Positions 11,803 to 39,690 of a DNA stretch of 64,000 nucleotides are shown piece by piece. The notes beneath the pieces were generated by a model that ran no database searches, was not told the origin of the DNA, and saw only the letters and a program-made list of their open reading frames with translations. Within the stretch, counting starts at the first letter, position 1, and every line of letters begins with the position of its first letter. Both the position numbers and the translations under genes were made by a program. The DNA comes from Ascaris suum (taxonomy: Eukaryota > Nematoda > Chromadorea > Rhabditida > Ascarididae), in the NCBI GenBank assembly GCA_013433145.1, contig JACCHR010000028.1, positions 124,001 through 188,000 of the forward strand, written 5' to 3'.

Positions 11803-13050
11803 TATGTTCTTTAATAATTCCCGCTATGAATACGTAAATATTTCATTTTTTATCCAGTTTTTATTTGTTTGATTCGAGTTTTGCAGTAAGTATTTGTTAG
11901 AGGTTGAATAGACGAGATAAGACGGGGTTTGAAGTCAAACACCATCAAATCTTGTATGGACTATTGACTGCAGCCCGTTTCTCATAACAAGAAAGCCGAG
12001 AGGGTTTTTACTACCTCTAAATGTTGCGTCCAGAAACGAAAGGCTGAGAGTTTGCCCTCAAACAAAGGATATCCACAAATGAAGATAAAATTGTGGAGCT
12101 TAAATGAATTTCTAAAATTATTTGGAAAAAGGGATCTGTATTTGTGTATATCGGTTTCCAAAATTGGTTTTAGAGGAGTCAAATGAGGGTAAATCGAAGC
12201 AGAACACCACTTTAGGGCCGTCGCCAAATTTCGTCATCCAAGTTTTAGTTCGCAAACGTCATTTTGTTCTCAAGTTAAAAGCAGTGAATTGTGCAAAAAA
12301 AGAAATAAGAAACTATAATAAGCAATAATATGACCAAATTTTAGCGATCTTTTGTGGCATAGTTTTAGGCAAATTAGAGATTCGTCATGCTGATATCTTT
12401 GTAACCGAAGCGGAAAAACAAGTTAAGGTGCTGCGGTACATTGGTCATATATGAGTAGTGAGGGAATGTGTATGAAGCTTTGAGTTTGTATGTAAAGTTT
12501 TTGCACGGACACTTTGTGGGGCACTGGATAACGCGAAGCAGTTCATTATTGTGATGTTTAAATGACATTCATGCATAAAAGCAGTGACGCTTGGAGGGTG
12601 GTGAAAGGAAATGTACAGCCTTCAACCGATCGAACAATACGGCTTATCGTAGGTGAATTTTGCAGTGCCCTACTTTCTTTCGTCAATTTTTTCTTCCTGG
12701 CAAAGGAGTTTTGCATCCGATGTCTTGAAATTAAGCTTTCTTGGTGTTAATATTTTAAGGATTTCTAAAAGAGTGCTTCATTCATTTTTGCAGAAATTTT
12801 TTGCATAATTTGTGCACTATGCAGTATGAATATAGATATGCGAAATTTTATCAAGCAACACTGTCATCGTTTTATGCATCTAAAAGCAAATTATCTTTTC
12901 CTCTCAAAAGTTGAGATTAAAGGTTGATATTTTACGAGTTTTATAAGTGGAGTTTTCCTGAATATTCGTTTCAGTTGCGGTATTTTAGTTACGAACCTTT
13001 GTGTTACAGGTACCAATTATAGTTTTTCTTCATTGGTAGAGTACTTTCCT
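11803..13050. other. Gap between MED8 exon 3 and the start of age-1
   Basis: No exon could be assigned here with confidence. It should contain the missing MED8 C-terminal exon(s), if the protein continues as in other animals, and the 5' flank of age-1. Confidence 0.5.
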
Positions 13051-13060
13051 CCTTTTTCAG
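13051..13060 (+). promoter_or_regulatory. Candidate trans-splice acceptor of age-1
   Basis: CCTTTTTCAG precedes an exon in which the first long open frame starts at ATG 13174, with stops in all upstream in-frame positions. This would leave a 5'UTR of about 113 bases. An undetected upstream coding exon cannot be excluded. Confidence 0.4.
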
Positions 13061-13173
13061 TATGTAAGGTCATCATTTGAAAACTATCGTATTCCCAGTT
13101 TTTATTACGGAGGAAAGAGATCGTTTTGAAGGAATTTCCGATTCCCGGACCGATTCTAAAGGTGAGCTGTTAA

Positions 13174-28403
<15,230 letters not shown>

Positions 28404-29195
28404 TCCGAACGCTATCTACATTCAGCACTCAGGTTTGTCCTCACCGACATATAATGATGCGTTAAAATATTTAATTGAAATTAAAATATATATTATGCGT
28501 TACATTTCCACTCTGGCTCTTAAAGAGCCTAATTATGCATTGGTCATATGAATTGTTTTATTAGTTCACGTTAAATTTGCCGTCCGCCAAAACGTGTTAT
28601 ACTCCGACCGTCTTTTTACACGCTTTTTGGACACGATGCACGGAAGTTCTTACATTCTGAAGGGAATTTAACCGACTGAGTATGTACTTTCTGTAACCAT
28701 CCCCCCGGAAACAGACCATCCTTCAAGAAATGGGTAGCAATTGTGAGCTTTTTGCCGTTATTTACGATTTATGTTATCAGAGTTTGCTTGTTTTGCTTTA
28801 GTCATCTGCCAGGATTATATCTAGAAAGTGAGAGGCAATCAGCACAATATGTTCTTCCCCGGATATCGTAACTTTCCCGGGACAGCATTCTTTCCAAAGA
28901 CATTGTACATTTATGGTTAAGCACATTCAAATTGTCGGAACTTTGTGAAAACAGGACCAAAGATCCGAAAGGATTGTGACAGTGTAGAAATTTTTCCTTG
29001 ATTTTTGAAATGCTCACTTTCTTGCCACATTGGGTTCCTTTGACTGAAATTATTAGCATATCGTCATCCGTTGCAGCGATGTCCTTTGTTGTTTTACACA
29101 GCAGATGTTGTTATCTTTTCCGAACTTTTTGTGCCGCTTGAGTAAGATTTTTGTAAATATTGATGATCGTTCCTAGCAGATCGTTCCCAAGATTT
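28404..29195. other. Region between age-1 and the tandem array
   Basis: Holds the age-1 3' flank. No canonical AATAAA is obvious before the array. Base asymmetry changes here from T-rich to A-rich on the + strand, as expected between convergent genes. No RNA gene or convincing ORF is seen. Confidence 0.55.
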
Positions 29196-29470
29196 GAAAA
29201 TGCTCTCAACTAAAACCAATTTCCTGCCGTAAAATAAAATCGTCAAAGTTCAATTTATAAAACAGCCTAAAACGTCAGGTCCCGTTTCTATCAATCTTTT
29301 TTTGACTTCTTTGCCTACTCACAGTCTTCAAAGCTTATAAAAGCGTTTATAGAAGCATGAGGTCACTATATTCTGAAGAAGTCGAACTCGAACTTACGAT
29401 GACTTCTACTTTAATGACAATCAAGATTGTGATAAACACTTCATTACAAAGTGTACAGAATACTACCTGA

Positions 29471-29875
29471 AGGACTCAGAGGATGAATAGACGTGTGTGG
29501 GATCGGATGGAAGACCACCAAACCGGAGGGAGGGGGGAAGTAATATTGGTGTAATTCAATGCAGTTTCCCATGCTTGTCAATGAAAACCAAAAAGAACGA
29601 AGCGCATATCTAAATGTACAAACATGAGGTAAATTTTTGTGTTAAATAAAGGGAACTTCGTTTTTCACCAAATCGATGAAAAGATAAGAACTCTTCGTAA
29701 TACAGTCTCATTTAGCGACGACTTCCAAACAATAACATTTACCTGCTCTTTTTTGCAAAGGATCCGCGTTCTCTACATCGCTATATTACTACGTTAAATT
29801 ACACCAATATTGCCTGTTACTCCCGGCCTGTATCTTCCATGAAACCCACACACTCTACTCATCCTCTGAGGTCCT
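29471..29875. mobile_element. Foldback/MITE-like element, unit 1
   Basis: As the unit 2 element, but the left end reads AGGACTCAGAGG (one C fewer) and the right arm lacks one A. Confidence 0.6.
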
Positions 29876-31025
29876 GCTGACTGTGCAGCCGATTAGGAAA
29901 GCGTACTAAACAAACGGAATAACAGCCAACCACATATCAATTCTTGCGATTAACGTCCAGTCGAAGGCAGTGATTCTTGCAAATGCGTCGCATGAACCTT
30001 ACTAGATAATGAAGACGACGTCGAGTGGGTTGGGGAGATCGTCAACAGAACTAATGCGACGCACCAAATCAAATCTGATTCGTCCTCAGTCGCGATCCCT
30101 AAAAAGCATCATCAACACTCACCGTAAACTCTAAACGAATAGACGTTGAACCATTATAAGCAAAAAACAGGGACAATCTCCACCGCCAACTAAGTAATCT
30201 CCGAGTGACAAAAAATTTGGCATTGAAATAAAACGACCCAGTAAACCGATGTACAAGAAAAGCAATCGAAAACAAAGCGAAGTCAAAAATAAGCCTCGGG
30301 CGGAAGGGATGTTAATGACAACGAACTGCCAAATTTCCGTTTTTCTAAGAAGTCACAAAATGCACTTCGGGAGCAGTTGAATGCTTTTCAACCGCCAGTG
30401 ACTACCTAATTAACAGCGGCATAAGTTATTCCCCTCCTAATTCTAGCAGAAGCGATAACCATCACCTCCCTATCAAAAAAATATATTTGAATTGCTTCCA
30501 ATGCAAAGCTGGAGCAATGCCATCCCACTGAATTTTCATGCAAAACCATAACTTACCTCTAAATTTAGCAAAAAATCCCAGAACTCTACATGAAATTACC
30601 CTAGAAAACAGAATGTGAGGTGACCGGGAGGAAGGGGAACGGAACAAGCTAATAATCAAAAGAATCCTCATCAACGAATTTAAAGAGCTTGAACAACACT
30701 GGATTTTGATCAACGGTGAGATGCACTTCTGAAACATACGTTCCAAGACAATAACGGATTTAGAGTAATAAAAAATAGTGGCATAATAAACGACTTCAAG
30801 CAAATTCATAAGCACAACAACAAGACTGGGCAAAATTGTATAGATGCGACTCACAAGCAAATGCAAAAAAATCTCGCCCATCTGTCAACGTTTCAAATGA
30901 ATAAACATAATAAACACAAGCCGGTAATGTCTTTCTTTCATATTTTTAAACCCTAATTTCTGTCATACTTCTCGAATATATTATCGAATTGAACATCACC
31001 TAATCATTGTTATTTGATTTCAGAA

Positions 31026-32417
31026 TTAGAACTCCATGAAAGAAAAGAAAGAATTAGAAACCTGCAACAAGTGGGCTCAAGCCCAATCTCGGCGTTTTGA
31101 GAAGGGAAGAGGATGAAATTGAATAAACCCTATGTGGGGGTGTATTGGCTGTTTTTAACGTTGTCGCCGTCGTCAGCTCACATACTCGCTGCAGCAACTT
31201 TGGACTTCTGTAGAGTCCTGGAAGGCGCGCCAAAACCGACTCGTATTCCTTCACTTAAATTCAGATGATTAATTTTGCGTAATTGATGACAGCTGCTAGT
31301 GTTGAAGGATTGCAAAAGATAAGCAATGAAATTGCGTAACTTCTAGAAAACAGTAATGAGCGTCAGCCCAACAAAGGTTTGCATATTCTTACGAAAAGAT
31401 TCTGCAGTCCATTTGCGTCACACCTTGTTTAATCAATTTGCTTCTCTCTAATCAAACTTTTGTGAGACGCATAATAGGTTTGTGTTGGGATCACTAAGGC
31501 TCAATGATTTCTGAGCCTCGACTGCGATTTTCGAACGTTCCAAAGGCATCTACAATGCTCTATCCCTCGCCCACACTATTGTTCTAAGGCCTCTCCATCA
31601 CCCAGCACAACTCATGCATTACAGATTTGCAACAATAAACTAGACCATGCCTTTCCCACATTTGGCACAGCGCATATCGAGCGGTGAGTCAACCTTCCCA
31701 TTTGCTAAGAGACAACGCATGCCGAATCTTGATCAAAAATGATTCCATTCCGAATTCCTTCTAATTTGTTAAGAAATCATCTAAGCGCGAAAGCGTTACT
31801 ATCAAAGACTAACCAACTCGCTTTCGCCCACATTTATGAGCTCACATTTCAAGAGTGAGGTAAGCTTAGATGCCCGCCTTTTTCCACGACATCATGCACA
31901 TATAGACTGGAATCAACATCGAAAGCGATCCTATCCATAACTAACTAGCTTCAGAGAAACAATGTACAACAAATGTTTGTATAAATCACAAGACGTATAA
32001 ATAAATAAGCACTGTTTCTAATAAATACTAAACATACACATATTGTCGTCATTCCCTGGATGAATTGATCTGCGTGATCGTGTAAACGAAGACATACCAG
32101 GTGAGCATGAAGTGCCATCTTCAGATTGCGAGTGAACACGACGCATAGATTGCATTGTGGCAACGCTACTCCGTGCAAATGAGGCTCTCATAAATGTGCA
32201 TGGCGTCATTTCATAGTTCACCTGAAAATGATCCGCTGTGAGCAGTGCTTAAGACGCCCAAATCAAAAATTACAATTCTCTTTATGTAATGATTCGTCAT
32301 CAATAAGCCTCGTGCACGTTTTTTCAAAGAATCGCCGTCGGTGAACACACAAAAAAAACAAAACAAAACCAGGAGAGCGATACTCTGTTTCATACGTCCA
32401 CAAAAAATCACCTCCAT
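31026..32417 (-). CDS. Small secreted protein gene, unit 1 copy
   Basis: Same exons as the unit 2 model, which is described in full at 35357-36751. Exons are unchanged as far as I can see; the one-base indels of this unit fall in introns. Confidence 0.45.
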
Positions 32418-33799
32418 ACCTGCGCAATCACCAAAATTCGTGGACAACGTTTAACATTACTGTTTCAATAAAACTGCAAGATTTCATATCCATATACGGA
32501 ATTTCGTAGTTCTCGACAGATTTCAAGAGGACAAAAGCCAAAGTTGCATCTAAAAACGGTATGTCGTCAGCAAAGAAATTCATCCACACACTTCAAGCAA
32601 ATACCATTTCCATTTCCGCCGCCATTTTTATGGGTCATGCAAATTTTATGTACTACAGACATTTCTGATCATCATCTACCGTCTCTATCGAAGTTACCGA
32701 CCTGGTGACAGCTATTTCGTGCACTAAAAAGCTAAAAAAACCTGCCACGCAAATTTACCGCAACTACCTGAAGTTCATTCACAAAGTGATGAGGCATCAA
32801 GTGCTTGCACCACATACGACTTCCCAATCAACTTTTTTCACAGCGCTACGACTCAACAAGAAATTTGTGGCATCTCGCAACAGTAATACTGATTATGCAC
32901 AAACCTGGCCTTAGAAATTAAACAATAAATAACAATGGCTTATCACATCGGACTCCACTATTATACTCTCCGAGAGACGTTCCAGCACCTAGAAGCAAAA
33001 ATTTACAAATTAAAAAAAAATATTTCATCACAAAGTGCATGAGATAAGAATAAAGTAAACGCCTAAAGTGCCGATCTCGATCAGATATAATATCACATCC
33101 TTTCAAATACTCATATACAGGAAGGGCTAAATGCAATAAAAAGTAAAGAACGACATGTTTTCTCAAAAATGTCCAACAGCTCGGCAAATGAACAAAACTT
33201 CACCATCCCAATGCATCATAGAATGATTCCTGTTCTTGCTTCACTACCACCAATCAAAACTTGCGAGACCATGCATATCACTGTTATGATGGTCTGCACA
33301 TTCGTATCAAAAGTTATGGGCGCAAACATAGTCAAATCTAAAAGCCATACTACTTTTGTATCATATTGGTATTTCTTACTGAACTTCTCGTTCAATTTCT
33401 TACTGAATAATACTTGGGACAATCCTTGCAGTTACTCTATTTTCTGATTTCACGTACGCATTTTAAACCAATCTATGTCACTAACCAATAAAGTTGCTGA
33501 AAAATATATGAAAACATGTTGCAAGTTGTTGAAAATGCTCTCAACTAAAACCAACTTAGTGCCGTAAAATAAAATCTCAAAGTTCAATTTATAAATTAGC
33601 CTAAAACGTCACATCCCGTTTCTACAATCTTTTTTGACTTCTTTGCCTACTCACAGTCTTCAAAGCTTATAAAAGCGTTTATAGAAGCATGAGGTCACTA
33701 TATTCTGAAGAATCGAACTCGAACTTACGATGACTTCTACTTAGGACAATCAAGATTGTGATAAACACTTCATTACAAAGTGTACAGAACACTACCTGA

Positions 33800-34206
33800 A
33801 GGACCTCAGAGGATGAATAGACGTGTGTGGGATCGGATGGAAGACCACCAAACCGGAGGGAGGGGGGAAGTAATATTGGTGTAATTCAATGCAGTTTCCC
33901 ATGCTTGTCAATGAAAACCAAAAAGAACGAAGCGCATATCTAAATGTACAAACATGAGGTAAATTTTTGTGTTAAATAAAGGGAACTTCGTTTTTCACCA
34001 AATCGATGAAAAGATAAGAACTCTTCGTAATACAGTCTCATTTAGCGACGACTTCCAAACAATAACATTTACCTGCTCTTTTTTGCAAAGGATCCGCGTT
34101 CTCTACATCGCTATATTACTACGTTAAATTACACCAATATTGCCTGTTACTCCCGGCCTAGTATCTTCCATGAAACCCACACACTCTACTCATCCTCTGA
34201 GGTCCT
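33800..34206. mobile_element. Foldback/MITE-like element, unit 2
   Basis: Left arm 33800-33888 starts AGGACCTCAGAGGATGA and ends AATATTGGTGTAATT; right arm about 34125-34206 is its imperfect reverse complement, ending TCATCCTCTGAGGTCCT. The arms share roughly 75-85% by eye. The spacer of about 236 bp has no coding capacity that I see, so this would be a non-autonomous DNA element. No clear target-site duplication is visible at the flanks. Confidence 0.65.
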
Positions 34207-35356
34207 GCTGACTGTGCAGCCGATTAGGAAAGCGTACTAAACAACGGAATAACAGCCAACCACATATCAATTCTTGCGATTAACGTCCAGTCGAAGGCAG
34301 TGATTCTTGCAAATGCGTCGCATGAACCTTACTAGATAATGAAGACGACGTCGAGTGGGTGGGGAGATCGTCAACAGAACTAATGCGACGCACCAAATCA
34401 AATCTGATTCGTCCTCAGTCGCGATCCCTAAAAAGCATCATCAACACTCACCGTAAACTCTAAACGAATAGACGTTGAACCATTATAAGCAAAAAACAGG
34501 GACAATCTCCACCGCCAACTAAGTAATCTCCGAGTGACAAAAAATTTGGCAATTGAAATAAAACGACCCAGTAAACCGATGTACAAGAAAAGCAATCGAA
34601 AACAAAGCGAAGTCAAAAATAAGCCTCGGGCGGAAGGGATGTTAATGACAACGAACTGCCAAATTTCCGTTTTTCTAAGAAGTCACAAAATGCACTTCGG
34701 GAGCAGTTGAATGCTTTTCAACCGCCAGTGACTACCTAATTAACAGCGGCATAAGTTATTCCCCTCCTAATTCTAGCAGAAGCGATAACCATCACCTCCC
34801 TATCAAAAAAATATATTTGAATTGCTTCCAATGCAAAGCTGGAGCAATGCCATCCCACTGAATTTTCATGCAAAACCATAACTTACCTCTAAATTTAGCA
34901 AAAATATCCCAGAACTCTACATGAAATTACCCTAGAAAACAGAATGTGAGGTGACCGGGAGGAAGGGGAACGGAACAAGCTAATAATCAAAAGAATCCTC
35001 ATCAACGAATTTAAAGAGCTTGAACAACACTGGATTTTGATCAACGGTGAGCTGCACTTCTGAAACATACGTTCCAAGACAATAACGGATTTAGAGTAAT
35101 AAAAAATAGTGGCATAATAAACGACTTCAAGCAAATTCATAAGCACAACAACAAGACTGGGCAAAATTGTATAGATGCGACTCACAAGCAAATGCAAAAA
35201 AATCTCGCCCATCTGTCAACGTTTCAAATGAATAAACATAATAAACACAAGCCGGTAATGTCTTTCTTTCATATTTTTAAACCCTAATTTCTGTCATACT
35301 TCTCGAATATATTATCGAATTGAACATCACCTAATCATTGTTATTTGATTTCAGAA

Positions 35357-36751
35357 TTAGAACTCCATGAAAGAAAAGAAAGAATTAGAAACCTGCAACA
35401 AGTGGGCTCAAGCCCAATCTCGGCGTTTTGAGAAGGGAAGAGGATGAAATTGAATAAACCCTATGTGGGGGTGTATTGGCTGTTTTTAACGTTGTCGCCG
35501 TCGTCAGCTCACATACTCGCTGCAGCAACTTTGGACTTCTGTAGAGTCCTGGAAGGCGCGCCAAAACCGACTCGTATTCCTTCACTTAAATTCAGATGAT
35601 TAATTTTGCGTAATTGATGACAGCTGCTAGTGTTGAAGGATTGCAAAAGATAAGCAATGAAATTGCGTAACTTCTAGAAAACAGTAATGAGCCGTCAGCC
35701 CAACAAAGGTTTGCATATTCTTACGAAAAGATTCTGCAGTCCATTTGCGTCACACCTTGTTTAATCAATTTGCTTCTCTCTAATCAAACTTTTGTGAGAC
35801 GCATAATAGGTTTGTGTTGGGATCACTAAGGCTCAATGATTTCTGAGCCTCGACTGCGATTTTCGAACGTTCCAAAGGCATCTACAATGCTCTATCCCTC
35901 GCCCACACTATTGTTCTAAGGCCTCTCCATCACCCAGCACAACTCATGCATTACAGATTTGCAACAATAAACTAGACCATGCCTTTCCCACATTTGGCAC
36001 AGCGCATATCGAGCGGTGAGTCAACCTTCCCATTTGCTAAGAGACAACGCATGCCGAATCTTGATCAAAAATGATTCCATTCCGAATTCCTTCTAATTTG
36101 TTAAGAAATCATCTAAGCGCGAAAGCGTTACTATCAAAGACTAACCAACTCGCTTTCGCCCACATTTATGAGCTCACATTTCAAGAGTGAGGTAAGCTTA
36201 GATGCCCGCCTTTTTCCACGACATCATGCACATATAGACTGGAATCAACATCGAAAGCGATCCTATCCATAACTAACTAGCTTCAAGAGAAACAATGTAC
36301 AACAAATGTTTGTATAAATCACAAGACGTATAAATAAATAAGCACTGTTTCTAATAAAATACTAAACATACACATATTGTCGTCATTCCCTGGATGAATT
36401 GATCTGCGTGATCGTGTAAACGAAGACATACCAGGTGAGCATGAAGTGCCATCTTCAGATTGCGAGTGAACACGACGCATAGATTGCATTGTGGCAACGC
36501 TACTCCGTGCAAATGAGGCTCTCATAAATGTGCATGGCGTCATTTCATAGTTCACCTGAAAATGATCCGCTGTGAGCAGTGCTTAAGACGCCCAAATCAA
36601 AAATTACAATTCTCTTTATGTAATGATTCGTCATCAATAAGCCTCGTGCACGTTTTTTCAAAGAATCGCCGTCGGTGAACACACAAAAAAAACAAAACAA
36701 AACCAGGAGAGCGATACTCTGTTTCATACGTCCACAAAAAATCACCTCCAT
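35357..36751 (-). CDS. Small secreted protein of unknown family (unit 2)
   Basis: A spliced - strand model. A candidate trans-splice acceptor (TTGCGCAG) sits 2 bases before ATG 36751; a second in-frame ATG is at 36727. Exon 1 (36608-36751) encodes the signal-peptide-like MKQSIALLVLFCFFCVFTDG, then basic SLKKRARGLL. A 52-base intron ends in ATTTTCAG. Exon 2 (36432-36555) reads VNYEMTPCTFMRASFARSS, then VATMQSMRRVHSQSEDG, with two cysteines, and ends in phase 1. Exon 3 (35517-35584) restores the frame as KEYESVLARLPGLYRSPKLL before donor GTATGT. The end is uncertain: exon 35357-35392 after TTGTTGCAG gives VSNSFFSFMEF and a stop, total about 115 residues from the second ATG. An alternative uses 35186-35212 and 34895-35059. 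The KKR and KR sites would allow prohormone-like processing, but I recognise no peptide family. The coding claim rests on signal peptide, splice sites and phase; it is moderate. Confidence 0.5.
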
Positions 36752-38133
36752 ACCTGCGCAATCACCAAAATTCGTGGACAACGTTTAACATTACTGTTTC
36801 AATAAAACTGCAAGATTTCATATCCATATACGGAATTTCGTAGTTCTCGACAGATTTCAAGAGGACAAAAGCCAAAGTTGCATCTAAAAACGGTATGTCG
36901 TCAGCAAAGAAATTCATCCACACACTTCAAGCAAATACCATTTCCATTTCCGCCGCCATTTTTATGGGTCATGCAAATTTTATGTACTACAGACATTTCT
37001 GATCATCATCTACCGTCTCTATCGAAGTTACCGACCTGGTGACAGCTATTTCGTGCACTAAAAAGCTAAAAAAACCTGCCACGCAAATTTACCGCAACTA
37101 CCTGAAGTTCATTCACAAAGTGATGAGGCATCAAGTGCTTGCACCACATACGACTTCCCAATCAACTTTTTTCACAGCGCTACGACTCAACAAGAAATTT
37201 GTGGCATCTCGCAACAGTAATACTGATTATGCACAAACCTGGCCTTAGAAATTAAACAATAAATAACAATGGCTTATCACATCGGACTCCACTATTATAC
37301 TCTCCGAGAGACGTTCCAGCACCTAGAAGCAAAAATTTACAAATTAAAAAAAAATATTTCATCACAAAGTGCATGAGATAAGAATAAAGTAAACGCCTAA
37401 AGTGCCGATCTCGATCAGATATAATATCACATCCTTTCAAATACTCATATACAGGAAGGGCTAAATGCAATAAAAAGTAAAGAACGACATGTTTTCTCAA
37501 AAATGTCCAACAGCTCGGCAAATGAACAAAACTTCACCATCCCAATGCATCATAGAATGATTCCTGTTCTTGCTTCACTACCACCAATCAAAACTTGCGA
37601 GACCATGCATATCACTGTTATGATGGTCTGCACATTCGTATCAAAAGTTATGGGCGCAAACATAGTCAAATCTAAAAGCCATACTACTTTTGTATCATAT
37701 TGGTATTTCTTACTGAACTTCTCGTTCAATTTCTTACTGAATAATACTTGGGACAATCCTTGCAGTTACTCTATTTTCTGATTTCACGTACGCATTTTAA
37801 ACCAATCTATGTCACTAACCAATAAAGTTGCTGAAAAATATATGAAAACATGTTGCAAGTTGTTGAAAATGCTCTCAACTAAAACCAACTTAGTGCCGTA
37901 AAATAAAATCTCAAAGTTCAATTTATAAATTAGCCTAAAACGTCACATCCCGTTTCTACAATCTTTTTTGACTTCTTTGCCTACTCACAGTCTTCAAAGC
38001 TTATAAAAGCGTTTATAGAAGCATGAGGTCACTATATTCTGAAGAATCGAACTCGAACTTACGATGACTTCTACTTAGGACAATCAAGATTGTGATAAAC
38101 ACTTCATTACAAAGTGTACAGAACACTACCTGA

Positions 38134-38540
38134 AGGACCTCAGAGGATGAATAGACGTGTGTGGGATCGGATGGAAGACCACCAAACCGGAGGGAGGGGG
38201 GAAGTAATATTGGTGTAATTCAATGCAGTTTCCCATGCTTGTCAATGAAAACCAAAAAGAACGAAGCGCATATCTAAATGTACAAACATGAGGTAAATTT
38301 TTGTGTTAAATAAAGGGAACTTCGTTTTTCACCAAATCGATGAAAAGATAAGAACTCTTCGTAATACAGTCTCATTTAGCGACGACTTCCAAACAATAAC
38401 ATTTACCTGCTCTTTTTTGCAAAGGATCCGCGTTCTCTACATCGCTATATTACTACGTTAAATTACACCAATATTGCCTGTTACTCCCGGCCTAGTATCT
38501 TCCATGAAACCCACACACTCTACTCATCCTCTGAGGTCCT
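38134..38540. mobile_element. Foldback/MITE-like element, unit 3
   Basis: Identical to the unit 2 element as far as I can see. Confidence 0.6.
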
Positions 38541-39690
38541 GCTGACTGTGCAGCCGATTAGGAAAGCGTACTAAACAACGGAATAACAGCCAACCACATA
38601 TCAATTCTCGCGATTAACGTCCAGTCGAAGGCAGTGATTCTTGCAAATGCGTCGCATGAACCTTACTAGATAATGAAGACGACGTCGAGTGGGTGGGGAG
38701 ATCGTCAACAGAACTAATGCGACGCACCAAATCAAATCTGATTCGTCCTCAGTCGCGATCCCTAAAAAGCATCATCAACACTCACCGTAAACTCTAAACG
38801 AATAGACGTTGAACCATTATAAGCAAAAAACAGGGACAATCTCCACCGCCAACTAAGTAATCTCCGAGTGACAAAAAATTTGGCAATTGAAATAAAACGA
38901 CCCAGTAAACCGATGTACAAGAAAAGCAATCGAAAACAAAGCGAAGTCAAAAATAAGCCTCGGGCGGAAGGGATGTTAATGACAACGAACTGCCAAATTT
39001 CCGTTTTTCTAAGAAGTCACAAAATGCACTTCGGGAGCAGTTGAATGCTTTTCAACCGCCAGTGACTACCTAATTAACAGCGGCATAAGTTATTCCCCTC
39101 CTAATTCTAGCAGAAGCGATAACCATCACCTCCCTATCAAAAAAATATATTTGAATTGCTTCCAATGCAAAGCTGGAGCAATGCCATCCCACTGAATTTT
39201 CATGCAAAACCATAACTTACCTCTAAATTTAGCAAAAATATCCCAGAACTCTACATGAAATTACCCTAGAAAACAGAATGTGAGGTGACCGGGAGGAAGG
39301 GGAACGGAACAAGCTAATAATCAAAAGAATCCTCATCAACGAATTTAAAGAGCTTGAACAACACTGGATTTTGATCAACGGTGAGCTGCACTTCTGAAAC
39401 ATACGTTCCAAGACAATAACGGATTTAGAGTAATAAAAAATAGTGGCATAATAAACGACTTCAAGCAAATTCATAAGCACAACAACAAGACTGGGCAAAA
39501 TTGTATAGATGCGACTCACAAGCAAATGCAAAAAAATCTCGCCCATCTGTCAACGTTTCAAATGAATAAACATAATAAACACAAGCCGGTAATGTCTTTC
39601 TTTCATATTTTTAAACCCTAATTTCTGTCATACTTCTCGAATATATTATCGAATTGAACATCACCTAATCATTGTTATTTGATTTCAGAA

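Larger units (their letters stand above)
29196..33530. repeat. Array unit 1 (left edge, most divergent)
   Basis: The first ~120 bases carry several substitutions and indels relative to the other units, and about ten one-base indels are spread along the rest. Diagnostic sites: T at the unit-offset 741 site (29955), G at the 3,363 site (32560). Confidence 0.95.
33531..37864. repeat. Array unit 2
   Basis: Reference copy used here. Diagnostic sites: TTCTTGCG at about 34271, AAACGGTATG at about 36893. Confidence 0.97.

Noticed and set aside
34895..35212. 105-residue - strand ORF repeated in each unit (139 residues in unit 1)
   Set aside because: It runs through GT/AG splice-like sites and changes length with one-base indels, so an uninterrupted coding role is unlikely; parts may be exons of the spliced gene.
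36762..36917. 52-codon - strand frame containing FADDIPFLDATLAF, reminiscent of a reverse transcriptase
   Set aside because: No other reverse-transcriptase motif exists in the unit and the frame is very short; resemblance is probably chance.
37039..37781. Overlapping + and - strand ORFs of 62-92 residues in each unit
   Set aside because: They are open on both strands, have low-complexity composition and no motif; their repetition reflects the array, not selection.
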